Below, piece by piece: positions 48,801 to 61,500 of a DNA stretch of 64,000 nucleotides. The stretch comes from Gymnogyps californianus (Eukaryota; Chordata; Aves; Accipitriformes; Cathartidae). The notes under the pieces are model-generated. The model was not told where the DNA came from and made no database searches. It saw only the letters and a list, made by a program, of their open reading frames with translations. The DNA lies in contig NC_059473.1 in NCBI RefSeq assembly GCF_018139145.2, positions 60,928,707 to 60,992,706 of the forward strand. Reading direction: 5' to 3'. Position 1 is the first letter of the stretch, and each line of letters begins with the position of its first letter. The position numbers and the translations under genes are program-made.

Positions 48801-51800
48801 ATGAGTTCTTTATTGCTTTGCTTTGGTTTTTGACTGGAACTTTTCTCAGGCCAGTTGTAAAAGTAGCGAGTGAAATACTGGCCCTGCTAAAAACAGAGTT
48901 TTGCCCTTGAGTCCAACCGTGCCAAGGTTTCACCCACAGATTAAAACTGTATTGGGCCCTGTCTGTTCAAAGGTTCAAAAGTGGTTCCTGGCTCCACATC
49001 CAGATCGTTTCCTAGAAAGCTGTATATTGATGTGATAAAGCGTCAGGGTCTGGAGCCAGAGCATATGTTATTTTATACACTCAGATGCCTGTATAGACCA
49101 CTGTTGACATTGCCGGTCAGTAACACATTATCATTTGCTATTTGTTTTTGTTGCTGATAGCAAACATTACAGGAAAAAAAAGCATAAGCATATGCCTTTT
49201 ATTGCTAACCGGTTCCAGGCCTGCTTTACCCTTCAGCTTTTGGCACCCCGCTCCTACCAGCTCACATCTGCACTCTGCTAGCGGTGGCAGTGCCGTGCGT
49301 CGCCCACCCCACGGTGGACAGGCTTTGCCCTGTGTATGGGGCAGCATGGGCAGCCGTCGCACTTGCTGGAAGCAGAGGGAGGTTCACTGTTGGCTTCAGT
49401 GCCAGTATGGTCAGGCCACAGGCACAGATCTGCAAGTCCAGTGTGCTACGTTTAAGATTTTCCTGTCCAAGTCTTCTGGCATGCTCCTCTGCCATGACAT
49501 TTGTAAGCCCTTGAGGAGCAGGTACCTTATCCTGCTGCAGTGACCCGGCTGCCCCGAGACGGTGGCGAGCCAGGGCTCAGCATCACAGCTGGGGCAAAGA
49601 GCAGGAGAAGGGGCGACACAAGCTGCGCTTCCCGCTGGGACCCTGTGCTCCCCTGGGGTGCTGCCCTGTCTAGGAGCACATCCACCCTGGGATGTCCACG
49701 CTCATCGCCCATCCCTGTCACGTCACCTGGGGTGGCATCTCATGTGTGGGCATTCAAGGACACAGGGAAGCCTGAAGGAAAGTGCCCTGGGCAAAATGCG
49801 CGCTGTGGTTGTCTGTGTGTTCACACCGGTCTTCAACAAAATCAGAATAGCCAGGCCTGTTGGAGTATGTGGTCACCAGAAGATCACTGAAGGTTTGTTG
49901 TCTCAGTATTAATGAGGTGGGCATTTCAGTCAGCTCTATTATGTGCAAATTAGATACGAATCTCCAGTTCCTGGTGCATTGTCTGTATGCCTTGATTAAG
50001 GGTAGCCTCCATGTATTCAATAACTCCCTCCCTGCAGGTGTAAATAGGGCAGCCTGTAGCTGTCTAACGTGTCTAACACATTAACGAACACATCTCCTAC
50101 TGCTCTGTGCCTCGGATGCACAGACGTACGTATACTCCTGCATACGTGCCTACAGCAGGTCTTTTGTATACAGAAAGTGCCTTTTTGTGATCTTTCCCAG
50201 AATACCATCACATGTAAAGAGAGATGTAAGGTTTATGAGTGATTTTCACAGTGTACACTAAGAACTTATTTTCTAAAACAGACTAGCATCATATGGAAAG
50301 GGAATTTTTAGAGGTGATCTCACTTCTAAAGCACAGTGCTAGACAGGAAAGAAGTAGAGTGAAAGACAATTGCACTGCTCTGATTTAATAAGAGGAAAGT
50401 ATTTGCATTTAATTAAAAGATATGTGCTCTTAAATTCTGATTTAGGCACGATCTTTTCAAAATTAGGCAGAAAACCTGGAACTGCAAGCCCTAAAGGCAA
50501 ATAGACTACAAAGGCACTTCTGTGCTTTGTGTGTTTACACTGCTTGTTGTATACATCATGTTTGAAAATACATCATGGTATGCACCTTTTGGTCTTGTAT
50601 GTCTATTGTTTTCACCTCAGAATATATTAGTTGACATGTATTCTAGCCCACAGCAAGTTGGAAACCACAGGACAGCTATTGATTGCTGGTGCCACATTGC
50701 TCTGAGGGAAAAAGACCTGAGCAGCAAGAAGGACTGTGACTGAATCTCTGAAGTTCTTACACGTATTGATGTAGCCAATGCCGTAATGTCAATTAGGTTA
50801 TAAAATCAAACAGCAGGCTGAATTGACCACAATCCTTAAAAATCTTTCATATTTGTTTTCCAAATAGGTGGAGGAGAGAGTCAACAGCTGTATTTGCTGG
50901 AGCGGTGAACCAAATTGCCTTGACTGGAACCATTACTCACTTGCACCTTTGACAGCAGCAGCCAGGTAGGAGAGCAAAGAAAGGATGGGTTTGAGTGAAC
51001 TGAGGGAGCGGGCCCAAGTGAATAGTTTTTCATTCTCAGAAGGCTTCACGTGGAAGTCACTCACATTTAAATACTGATTGATTACCTGTCCTTTTGTTAC
51101 AATTGAAGTCAGCTCTTGCTGAAATCAGAGGCATTTCTCTTTTGGGGCAAGTTATGGTTTTGTTCATTTGGAAGTGCTGTCTTTGCTTTGTCCACATACT
51201 TGGTTTGCCACTTTCCCTTCTCTATGCAGTTCTTGCATCAAGCATCCAGGGAGCACACTTTTTGAACCAAATAAACAGAAAAATGTACTTGTAAAAATAC
51301 AAGAAGAAATGGTGGGTGGGGTTTTGATATCTGAAACGGGTTTTTTTTTCATTTTTGAATTGTCCTAGAGTGTAAGTTGGTGATTTCTGCTTGATCATCT
51401 TGCCGTTTCAAGTGCACCATTGACAATACTGTTCAAGGTTTATTTTTTCCTCTGGGTCTTGAAGACTTGGGCACATAGAAACTGCAGTTATGAAAGTGCT
51501 GACACTGTAGTATAATGACACCCAAGCTAGCTTAAAGTTAGTGGATCCCCAACAGCAGTCTTACTATGGCATCAGATAGTTCAGAAGGCAGTTTATCTTG
51601 TCAAGAAAAGGTCCGTTTTCAGCTACTCATTGCAGCTCCATGTTTATTTGAGTTGGTAGTCACAGGCTGGGCAGGTTTCACGTTGACTGTATCTCAAAAA
51701 CTGTGCCTGCGTGCAGTACAGAGAGAGTAACTTTTGTTGCTGTAGGAGACCTGAGGCACTGAGAAGCTCCTCTTCTCTAATCTTCCCTGTATGGGCACAT

Positions 51801-53399
51801 CCTTGATGGTCAGAGAATTGTTAGCCCTCAGAATTTAATGAGACTGGCTTGAAATAGTGAAAAGTTAGGAAAAAGTTTGATCCTTCTCATTGGCCTTCAT
51901 TATCCAATATTTATCTGCAACCATAGGAGCTAGGCATATAAGGAAGACACAGGAGATTCTCATGTGGTATCATGACCACAGGAGAAGGTATTCAAAGAAA
52001 ATGCAGAACATATTTTGAGGTAAAACCCCCAGGTTTTTCAGAACTATGTAAATGGTGTTGGACCTATGTTTCATTCTATATATCAATTGAAGGAAAGAAT
52101 GGAGGGGATTAAATTGAGATGGGCTATCCCTTGAATCTTTGCTCAAACCTGGAACTGATCCCAAATATTCTGCAGTCCAGGGTGGTGCTATATGGGATAT
52201 CTCTTCTTACGGATCCCTCTCCAAGTCCCTGCAATGGAAGTTGTGTGGATCTGCATTGCACTCTTTCCCCTCTGCAGTCTGAGAGCTAACCGAGATCTTT
52301 CCGTGCAGCCTGGGATCAGAGCTGGGTGGGTAAGAGGGATGCAAACTGATGGCTGTCAGCAGGGGTGTTACCAATGAACATGTCGGCAAAAAAGAAGGCA
52401 TCATCCCTGCCAGAGGTCCTGTGGAATTTATGTTGAAAGTTCAGCAGGAAAACAAACTGTCCTCATGCACCCCTGAGCTCTGTTGCCAGTTTGGGAAGCA
52501 TTAAGAGCGTGTGAAATTTGTAAGCCGGAGTAATGGAATACTCCTGCAGTAGAGAAACCTAGCCACGTCCTGACTCACCAGGCAGGATTTAAGTGGAAAA
52601 CTACGAACTTTGGTACACAAGAGCATGGTGGCCATCCTCTGAAATGGGGTTTTAGCATAAATTTTTGAGGTTTCATTAGTGTGTAACTCAATGGTACTTC
52701 TGTGCATTGGGCCCTTATTGCTGTGGCTCTCTTGTACAGTGAGAACTCTCCGTGATAATGTGTCAGCCGACTAATGGCACACTTTAGTTTTTTGTTTGGA
52801 ACAATTGAATTTTAGAATAGATCCTCTCAATTAATGTAGTTCAGACCAATGTTATTGTGAGTATGATAATATGTACCACTGCCTTGTGTGCTAAGGATAT
52901 TAAGGCAAGCACTTAATACTGGTAGGGTAGTAAATACGCTGTGTGAGCTAATAAAAGGCTCCCATTAAGAAATTGAACCCTATTACTGCCTCCTTTACAG
53001 GTGAAAGCTTGCAGTCTGATTCCACCGCTAGATATGGGGTGATAGGAAGGCACATTTTCTCTGGAGACTGGAGCATGCAATGCTGCCAAACCAGCAGTCC
53101 CAGGCGCCCTGCAGGGAATGATTCTTGCAGCAGAGCGAGATTGCACAAGCTGTGGTGTGGAGGACTAGCTGCTTTATTTTGGTTGAGAATCCTTTGAAGA
53201 TACTGGTCCGGGTTCTCTACCGCCTGAAACCTTTTGCTATTTATACCTGGGTAAAGTGAATGCCAAGCGAGCATAAAATGCCACTACCCTAGTGCTAAAG
53301 GAGCTGTTATCCACTTTGCCCAAATATAAATGACTATGCAAAGGGTGAAGCAAGTTCAAGGTCTCTCTTTTTGTTATGACATTGCCCCTAGATCCCGCT
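45861..53399. other. noncoding DNA, nothing recognised
   Basis: Over 7.5 kb I recognise no exon, RNA gene or transposon. A GC-richer segment near 49260-49760 is open on both strands for 64-133 codons without a recognisable family. Repeats of TACGTAC and CATACGTG near 50123-50150 are short and without clear structure. Confidence 0.5.
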
Positions 53400-54200
53400 G
53401 CTCATTGCTGACGGTGTGAACCGGAGGCGGCTGTGTCTTCGTGGCGGTTTGAGCTCAAGATGTGCAAACTCAGGGGGAAGCAAGAGCACTCATTTCTAGT
53501 CCCGCTATTAGTCAGAGAGAGGAAAAACATGTTTCTTCTTCCACGTCCAGGAGGTGGCCGAGCAGGGTGGCGGGACACCAGATTCATTTGCTCGTTCTCT
53601 GACAGGCAGGGGTGGGAAGAAAGAGACTCGAAAACATCCAGAGGAGGCAGAAACGGGCGCTGCCGCTTCGAGTCCCCCCCAGTCCCCGGGCACGCAACGC
53701 CGTCGCGCCTGAACTGCTGCCCGCGGCCCCCGCCGCCGCAGGGCCCGGGCGCCGGCGGGGCTGCCGGGTGCGGGCGAGCGCTGGGCGCCGCCGCCGGCGC
53801 TTCCCGCGCTGTAGCGGGGCGGCGGACGCGGGGTGGGGGGGGTGGGGGGGGCGGCGGCGGCGGCGCTGGCCGCGGGCCGGTGCCGGATGAGATGTGGAAG
53901 AAAAAAAGCCTGCGTCTGGCGCAGCTGCCGCCTGGCAGCCCTCGTCCCCTCGGGAAGCTGCGACGCCCTCCTGCTGGCGAGGAGGTGCACTTGCCGTGCA
54001 GCATGTATCTTGTCTTTATTTCAGAGCTGCCCCCAAAAAAGAAAAACCAGGGCTTGTTTAGTGAAATCTAACGACTGGCTTAGCTTCATTTTTTCCCCCG
54101 TACACACGACGTTGCTTCCTGCGTCTCCCGTGCAGCCACAGACGGCTGCTATACGATCGCCGGCAGCGCATTAACGAGCCGTGTATTGGAAGGACACGGT
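53400..54200. promoter_or_regulatory. CpG island (core about 53640-53990), putative promoter
   Basis: This is the only strong CpG island in the window. The core is extremely GC-rich and dense in CpG, and CpG-containing shores extend to about 53400 and 54200. In birds such islands usually mark promoters and first exons. Both strands are open for long distances (212 codons plus at 53433-54071, 200 codons minus at 53402-54004). The translations are Gly/Ala/Pro/Arg-rich and of low complexity, so neither is accepted as a protein. A splice-acceptor-like run (TTCTTCTTCCACGTCCAG) ends at 53549 on the plus strand and another (TTGTCTTTATTTCAG) ends near 54024. The direction of any transcript cannot be decided from the sequence. 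Confidence 0.65.
53826..53866 (+). repeat. G-run / (GGC)n tract with G-quadruplex potential
   Basis: Inside the CpG island the plus strand has G-runs of 4, 6 or more, and 7 or more separated by single T, then about five CGG units. This meets the usual four-G-run pattern for G-quadruplex formation and is also a slippage-prone triplet repeat. Confidence 0.85.
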
Positions 54201-55440
54201 CCTTGAAATCCTCTGGCACCGCAAGCTACTGCTTTCAAACTAGAACAGAGACAGATAAGGATATCGTGAAGGAGAAGTTTGGCATTGCATATTATAAAAT
54301 TGAATCCTTAAAAAAACGGGACACTTTTGGCAATATTTCATATCTTGTAAATAGAACCCATATATATTCATGCGTATTTTAAGTAGGATGTAGCGTACTG
54401 CAATTTCTGCTATCCAAGCAAATATCTTGGTAGAGTAATTTAAAAACAGATCTTTTTTTTGTAGCCAGCACTGCACCAATTAAATAGGAGTGCTGGCCTG
54501 TGTGAGGCATTCTGGGCCAGGATCTGCCAGCTGTATATATCCCTGCTGAAGGCAGTGAAGATGCTCAGGAGTTGACCTAGCACAGGGTGAGGTCATCAGT
54601 GGCTGGCTCTTTCTGAGCAGAGCTGCATGTGGACTGTGTGCTGCAATGCATGCTGCTGCGGAAGGGACTTGCTTTTTTAAATAAAGCAAGAAATGCAAAT
54701 TGTTTCGAATTACAGGCAGCAGGAAGGATTCTTTCTCTGTAATACCTAGATAAACCTCTATTTATGTGGCCGTATCATTTCTGCAAGTAACCTACCTTTT
54801 GTTTGGGGTAGGATGTGATAACAGTATCAGCACTGAACCACACTTGATGGGATTAATTTTATGTAACTTCCAATACATGTATACCTATGTAATACCTACA
54901 TCTGTATTTCCCTTTGTCTAAAAATATCCTAAGGTTACAGATTCAAGGCTTACAGCTTCAATGAAGACATAGAGTGAACAATTGCAATTTTAAATCTGCC
55001 AGTGACATATATGCAGAATTATTGTAACATGCCATGCTGTAATAACGCTAAATTAAATATTTCAAAATATAAACAAGACACTATAGTATTATGTCGGTCT
55101 TTAAAAGTAATCCTGTGAACCTTGCTTTTTGCTGCTGTGTTCTTATCAGAAATTTGAAGAAACTTACATTTTTGAAAAATTACGTAATATCCATTGCCCT
55201 GCGCAAATCCGTGTGAGTGGAATCTCTTGCTCACTGACGCTTCGCTAAGAAGTTCTGACACTGCAAAGTTTCAGCCAGCTGGGAATCTCAGATCCATGCT
55301 AGCAGTTATCTCCAGATGGCTGCACTCTTATTTTGTACCAAGCCTTCTAGCATCTTGGTGTTTGCATGTTGGGAATGATGATGCATACTGTTCCACTTGG
55401 TTTTGCCAGAAAAGGTACAGGGCATTGTATGATAAGTTTT
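54201..55440. other. noncoding DNA, nothing recognised
   Basis: Mixed AT-rich sequence with short open frames on both strands and no recognised feature. Confidence 0.5.
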
Positions 55441-55468
55441 GACACATGATATAGCTCAAGGAAGAGGT

Positions 55469-55499
<31 letters not shown>

Positions 55500-55560
55500 G
55501 AGAGAAAAGGGGAAAGGAAAAGAGTAGGACAGGAGAGGAAAGGAGTAAGAAAATGCAGCA
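55441..55560. repeat. (GA)n microsatellite in a purine-rich stretch
   Basis: About 13 uninterrupted GA units at 55469-55495 are followed by roughly 60 bases that remain almost all purine on the plus strand. The minus-strand frame over it (55328-55561) gives a Ser/Leu-rich low-complexity product and is not a gene candidate. Confidence 0.9.
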
Positions 55561-58500
55561 AGAAGAATTTATGTCAGTGTAATGAATTCAGTCTGACTGG
55601 CAAATACAATTTGACTGCAAGTTGTGAATTTCATTGAATTTGATCCAAGAAAGACACAGCTGAGCAATCTGCAGGAAGCAATCTTTTCCTAGAAGTATGC
55701 AGCTCCAAACTGTATGAATTCTTCCACTGGTCGTAAAATGTCTGTGTGCCACTGAACCTGTGTAATCGGATACTTTTGAAGAGAAAGTAGCGTATTGAGA
55801 CAGTTAACTAAAAAATAACAAAAAGCATCATTGAATGTAGAGTTTTGAAAGAAGAAAACCTATATAATTTGAAGTTGGCCAATGAAGCCCTAGTGATAAG
55901 GACAGTTAAGCATTTCTGGTGCAGCTGTTTCCTGACATTTCTGCAAAATGTTGTGGAAAAATTAATGAAGGTTCGTTCAGTAATGGTTTCAAGCTTGGCT
56001 GGTGGAAAATATGACAGTATTTCCATCGTCAATTAAGAACAAGCAAGGCTTTTTTTTTCCGTAGGGGAAGTGGTATGCAGTTTGTACTGCACAGGAAACT
56101 GTAGACTTGAGAGCAGCTGTGTGATAGTAACAGGTATGCAGAGAATATGGAGAAGAGCCTGGGCCCTCTTCTCTTATCACACGTGTTTCAGTGTAGTGTA
56201 GTAGAACTATCTCTGTTATATACTGGAAAAGAGAGCTTACACTATCTAGCATGTGGGGTATTCCTTCGAGTGTCTGACTGAAAATAAATGCCCTTCTTGT
56301 CATTTCAATAACAAAGCTTGTGTCAATAAGGTTTTCATTGCGATTGTATTTTATTACTGTGATGTCCCAAAAGAATAACTCCTTTAGGTGGAGAGACGCA
56401 GGATTTTTTTACCTGATCTCTGAAATTCATGTTGCTTGCCGTTCGATCTCCGCGTGTATGATTTTCACAGCCATGCAGCACGCCTCAGTGAGCATGTGTG
56501 GTTGCAGCGCTCCCTGGGTGCAGAGCAGCAGTAGCCCTGCTGTAACTGGCTAGCCACTTTGTGGTTAGGGGTAGAGGGGAACTCGTCGGCCTCGTGTGCA
56601 GTACGGACATGGACTGTGCATGTGTGCGAACTCAGTGTCATACGTGTGTATGTAGTGTTGCAGATAGAGGCAAGAAAGCATGCGGTTTAGAAACACGAGC
56701 ATGGCCAGGGGCTGCATTCCCGTTGCAGATCAGCATAGCTGAAGGTCACTGTAGCAGCTGAGCAGTGGCCTTTGTCCACTCCTTCACCTCGTAGCCTGCA
56801 GCGCCTGGCAGGCAGCCAGCTGCCGACAGCCTCCTCAATGGCACCTTGGGGCTCCTGCTCCTGCCACAGCTCCGCTGTGCTTGAGCTCCTCCAGCTCGGC
56901 TCGGTTTGGGGGATGCTGGATCCGCTCTACTGTTGGATAGGCTATATGGGACAGAAGGTAGTTGGTAAAGAAGGCAGCGTCTACTCTTGAGAGTAATTTG
57001 TGAAGACCAGTCCCATGCAGTCAGTAGAATTAACTTTTTCACTCATGGGGATCTACATTTTATTTTGTGTTAAAAATGCGTTAGTGTGAAAATACAGGGC
57101 TCGTACAGAAATACTGTAAATCACTGCGAATCTTTAGGTGAACGATTTAGGTGCTCAGTACCTTTCTGGACTGTGAGGGGTTGTACAAGCCTGCCTACTC
57201 TAATAGCTTTTTTCTTCCTCTGACTTTCTGAGATACTTTGAGCCATGCAGTAAATATGATTTCTAGCCTGTTTACACAGTATGATGATTCATGCTAAAGT
57301 GGTTGATAGAAAGAAGATGCGTTATAATGAATGGTTTATGCTTTTCTAATACCACTCTGTAAAGGAGACGCTTACTCAGTGCTCCTCCTGCAAATTTAGA
57401 AGACCCTTAGCAAGCTCACTAAAAATGTTTGTCTTACTCTCTGTAATGTTGGCTGTGGAGTGTGTAGTTCTTACTGACAGGTTTAAGCCAGTGTAAAACA
57501 ATTAATAACAATGGAGTTACATCCATGATTTGTGGTCATTCACATAGTCACATAAAAGTCAGCCCCAAGTTCTCTCTCCCTGGTGCATTCTACTATGAGA
57601 AGCTTCATTTAAGGCTCTCCCAAGCCTGCAATCTCTAGTGCAGGTAAACCTGTTGCTGAAGTCAATGACAGCTTTACCAGTATCAGAGCATTAGGGACAG
57701 CTTATATATAAGAGCCTGTAATTAATCTTGATTTGGGACATTAAAAGATTAATCCTTCAAGCATCCCATCTGTAGCCACATGCATACTGCTGCTGCAGTC
57801 AAGATACTGTCGTGCCCATGGTGGGAGCACTTGTGTGCTGCAGGGTATGCATGGGAGTAAGGGAAAGATGAGGGCTCTGCTCTTGCAGTTTATCTGATGT
57901 GGGAAATCTGAGGGCACTGGGTCAGACATGAGCTGCTTTTAAACTTCTCAGCATGAGGGCTGTGCCTACAGCTGCTTAGGAATTTCCCATAAAAACAGTT
58001 TGTCAATTGGAAGCGGAATTTCCACAAGAACAAGTTTTCCACTGGAAAATCTCCATATTGCTTTTTGTTTTGTTTTGTTTTCCCATGGAAATCTCTGAAT
58101 GAAATACTTCCCTTTAAGTCACCTTACTCCGTGAAGAAGATCTTTGATTAGCTGAACTGAGCTAAAATGGTGTCAGTTGCCATTAAGTTGCATCTGCTTG
58201 TTATTCCCTCTCATCTCATGGCGAATGGCAGTACAAAAACTTTATGCTTAAGAAGTTCCTGTGGGCAGGTCACCTTGACAGTCTTCCATGTCCCACACTG
58301 TATTGTAGTCATTCTTGTGAAAAAGTGTGCTAACTACTGAAAAAACAATGTCATAGTGAAACAGATTCTAAAATAGAGGCCCCGAACCCTGGGAAACCAG
58401 AGGAGCCTTGGCCATTTGTGCGCTTATATCTTTGCTGTTCAAACTCAGTTTCCCAAATTTTTCTGTATTTTTTACTGGTTATTTAAAACATCTATGGGGG

Positions 58501-61500
58501 TTGTAAAACTCTTGGATTCCGTTTGAGATTAATGGGGGATAAAAAGTAAGTACATTTAAGTGATTGTAAAATTGGCTAAGGTCACACGATCAAAGTGAAG
58601 GACTCCCACATGTCTTGCGTTATTGCCTGCCCTAACTGTCCCCATGAAAGGCAGCTGGGTAATGGCTGGGACATTACCGTAGGTGACTGGACACCTGGTG
58701 CTGAGCATATGGGAAGGGAGGGGAATGCTGCTGACACCAAGGTGTTCATTGTGTCACACAGTGACCTGTTCTGGATGATCGTTAAAAAAGAATGAATGCA
58801 CATACCACTTTTACTTTTTAAAGTAACAGTTTGAATAGGTCACCAAGATTTGTAGTAGATGCTGCGTTCTCCTTATGGTACCGTGTCTCCAGACTTTTAT
58901 GAATCTTTGTCTTGTTATCCCTCATCGGTTCTTCATCCTGTTCTCATTTAGACATGCAGCCAGCTCTACTTAAAGCACTAAACCTTTGGCTGTATTGCAT
59001 GGTGACCAGCTGGCAGATTTGATGATTGTGGCTGGTGGCATACACAGAGCACTAGCCCCTGCTGTCCCCGAGGGAAATGTCCCCCAGAAGGAAACGGGCC
59101 GTACCAGAAAGCACGCTGCGTGACAGCCACTGCACCGGAGGAAGCTCACTATCTACATGAGGCTGAAGGCTGGCGCAGATTTCTTCACCTCGTGGACACA
59201 GGAAGCAGCATGGCAGATGTCTGACTTTCCTTCAGGCAGCCTCCTCTGTGCTTCTCAGAAAGGCACAGGAGTTGTGGTTAAATATACAGTCTAACCTTTT
59301 ACTTGCTCACAGACTGAACAGGAGCTAAGTAACTTTAAACCATTAGCTCCATTTTAAGTATCTCTTCCATGGGACGAAGGGCAGTTGACTCTCAATCGTT
59401 ATATCTTCCAAATGAATGACTCAGAGTGAAAATCCCGGGCTACTCTTACCTACAGCAGAGCACAGTGCCAGTGCATCCAACGAAACAGATAAGTGCAAAA
59501 GTCCTCCTCTGTCCCTCGTTCTGCCACTCTCGTAGGATTCTCTCTATTTCCCTCTCCCTCTTAGTCTATCACTGGTTTGTTTTGGCCATCATAATTTTCA
59601 CTGTGTAGCCTGAATCAGATTTCTGAACGCTGACTGCTGGATCTGAACCTTCTCACTTCTGGGAGGACGGGAGCGACAGCTTATGAAGAAGTCGCTTGGC
59701 TGTGAAATCAGGAGGGCTTTTTGAGAGCTGCCTTAGCCATTAGCCCCACCAGCATCCCCATTCTCACCAGAGGGTGCTGGGAGCCACCTGGCCCCGAACG
59801 CTTCTGCTTCCCCACTGCTCAGCTGCCCTGGTGGTGCTGAGGACGAAGGTGACAGATCTGAATTGAAAGAAGAGATGGCACATAAGGACTGGTCTTTTAT
59901 TCTTTGTTTAAATATGTCAAAAATTGCTTTTAGGAGATACCAGTATAACTCACTGGCATTCAAGGGAACGCCAAATAGGCTTTCCATGTGAACAGCCAAG
60001 ATTTAATTGTAACTGAAAAGCTGAACACAGTTTCAAAGATGACACAATGTGACACCACCATGTCCACCTGTGTACTGTCCTTTGGGGAAAAAAAGTAAAG
60101 CCCACCTCAATTTTAATCCCCTATACTAAAAGAGGTGGTGTTCTCCAGTTATAATTGAAACTGGAGATTTCATTCACCTGTTAGAATTTAAAGACTAAGT
60201 GAAGGAGGGATCATAGCAATTATTCAGACCATTTGCCAAGAAAAAAAATTAGCAAAAAGCACATTGGTGACAATCAGTTGTATTTCACAGTTGCATTGCA
60301 AAAGCTACGAATGGCCTCAGTTCTAAATTTAAGATAGGCAGAAATTGTTCAGTTTAGCATGTCCTAAAATTATCCAGCACAGAAATACTTTGGGGAAGTG
60401 TAAAAATTAATTCTCAATTTTTCAAAAGACAGCTTAAAGGGGAAGGAATGCTGATGTGGAAGTATGAAATAAATACCATCTCGGTAACAATTTTACCAAA
60501 TGTAGGGAAGAGTCATACACTTCATGTCCTTGTTATAGGATTCTTGGAGAAAATACTCCCACTCAGATAGAAATTCACTGTAAACAGCTCTCTTGCTGTT
60601 AGAGTTGATGTACTTTTGAGGATGCAGTGGCTCTTAGAAGGAGCGGAGCGTGTTGTGCAATAATGTGACCTTATGTTGCGTAGACACTTCCAGTTTTGGA
60701 ATGCGAAATGTCTGAAACTGGGAGTGGGTGGACAAGAGGTGGAGCCAGCCAGGAGCCTGGGTGGCTGCGTTTCTGAGAAACTCTCTTCTGCTGGTGAGTA
60801 CTGCTAATTTGCCAAGCGTATGGCTAAAGCCCTGAGTAGTGCTAAGTCGAACCACTGAACAACATCGAGTTGCAAACGGACATGGAGCTATAGGGTGATA
60901 TTTTGGAAGTTAAACACGTAAAACTTAGTCGAAAACAAGGCTGAACTCTTTCAGACCCGAAACCACAGCCTCCCAAAATGCGTCAGAGACTCTTGATGCT
61001 GCAGCGAGGTCAGCTTCCCTCCCCCCGCACCTGTGAGTCAGGACAACTCTATTAAAGGAAGCTTTTATTGGAAGCTGTCAATAGAAAGGTAGACAACATG
61101 CAGATGGTGAGGACACAGTGGGAAAGAGTTTGGATCCTGTGCCTACATAAGTGGTCGCCAACAGGGAGAAGACCATTTTTCTGGAAAACAGAGGGATACT
61201 GAGGAAAGAATAGTATTTGAGCAAGAGGTAGGTTCGCCTGATTTCACCTTCTCTCTAATTAAAACTAGGATTCAGTGTCCACTCAAGCTGGCATTGTATC
61301 CATTTCTCAAGGGGCACAAAGGCTAAGTCTCTTGGGGGCTCGATGCCCTCAGTGCTTGTCCACAGTTCCTTCTCTATCTACTTTTGCTGAAAATCACAGA
61401 AAAATAATCTTAGAGCAGCTCAGTTCACTGCAGAGAGAAAAAGAAACCAAGGAGGAAACAGAAAGTATTGGATGGGTGGGAATGTCAGCGGCGTGATCTT

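Noticed and set aside
53433..54071. Longest plus-strand open frame (212 codons) in the CpG island
   Set aside because: The opposite strand is open over the same place (200 and 160 codons), the product is Gly/Ala/Arg/Pro low complexity, and no domain is seen. GC-rich DNA has few stops, so I treat it as an island effect.
60205..60230. GGGATCATAGCAATTATTC, possible CR1 tail
   Set aside because: The similarity is too short and there is no neighbouring CR1 block.
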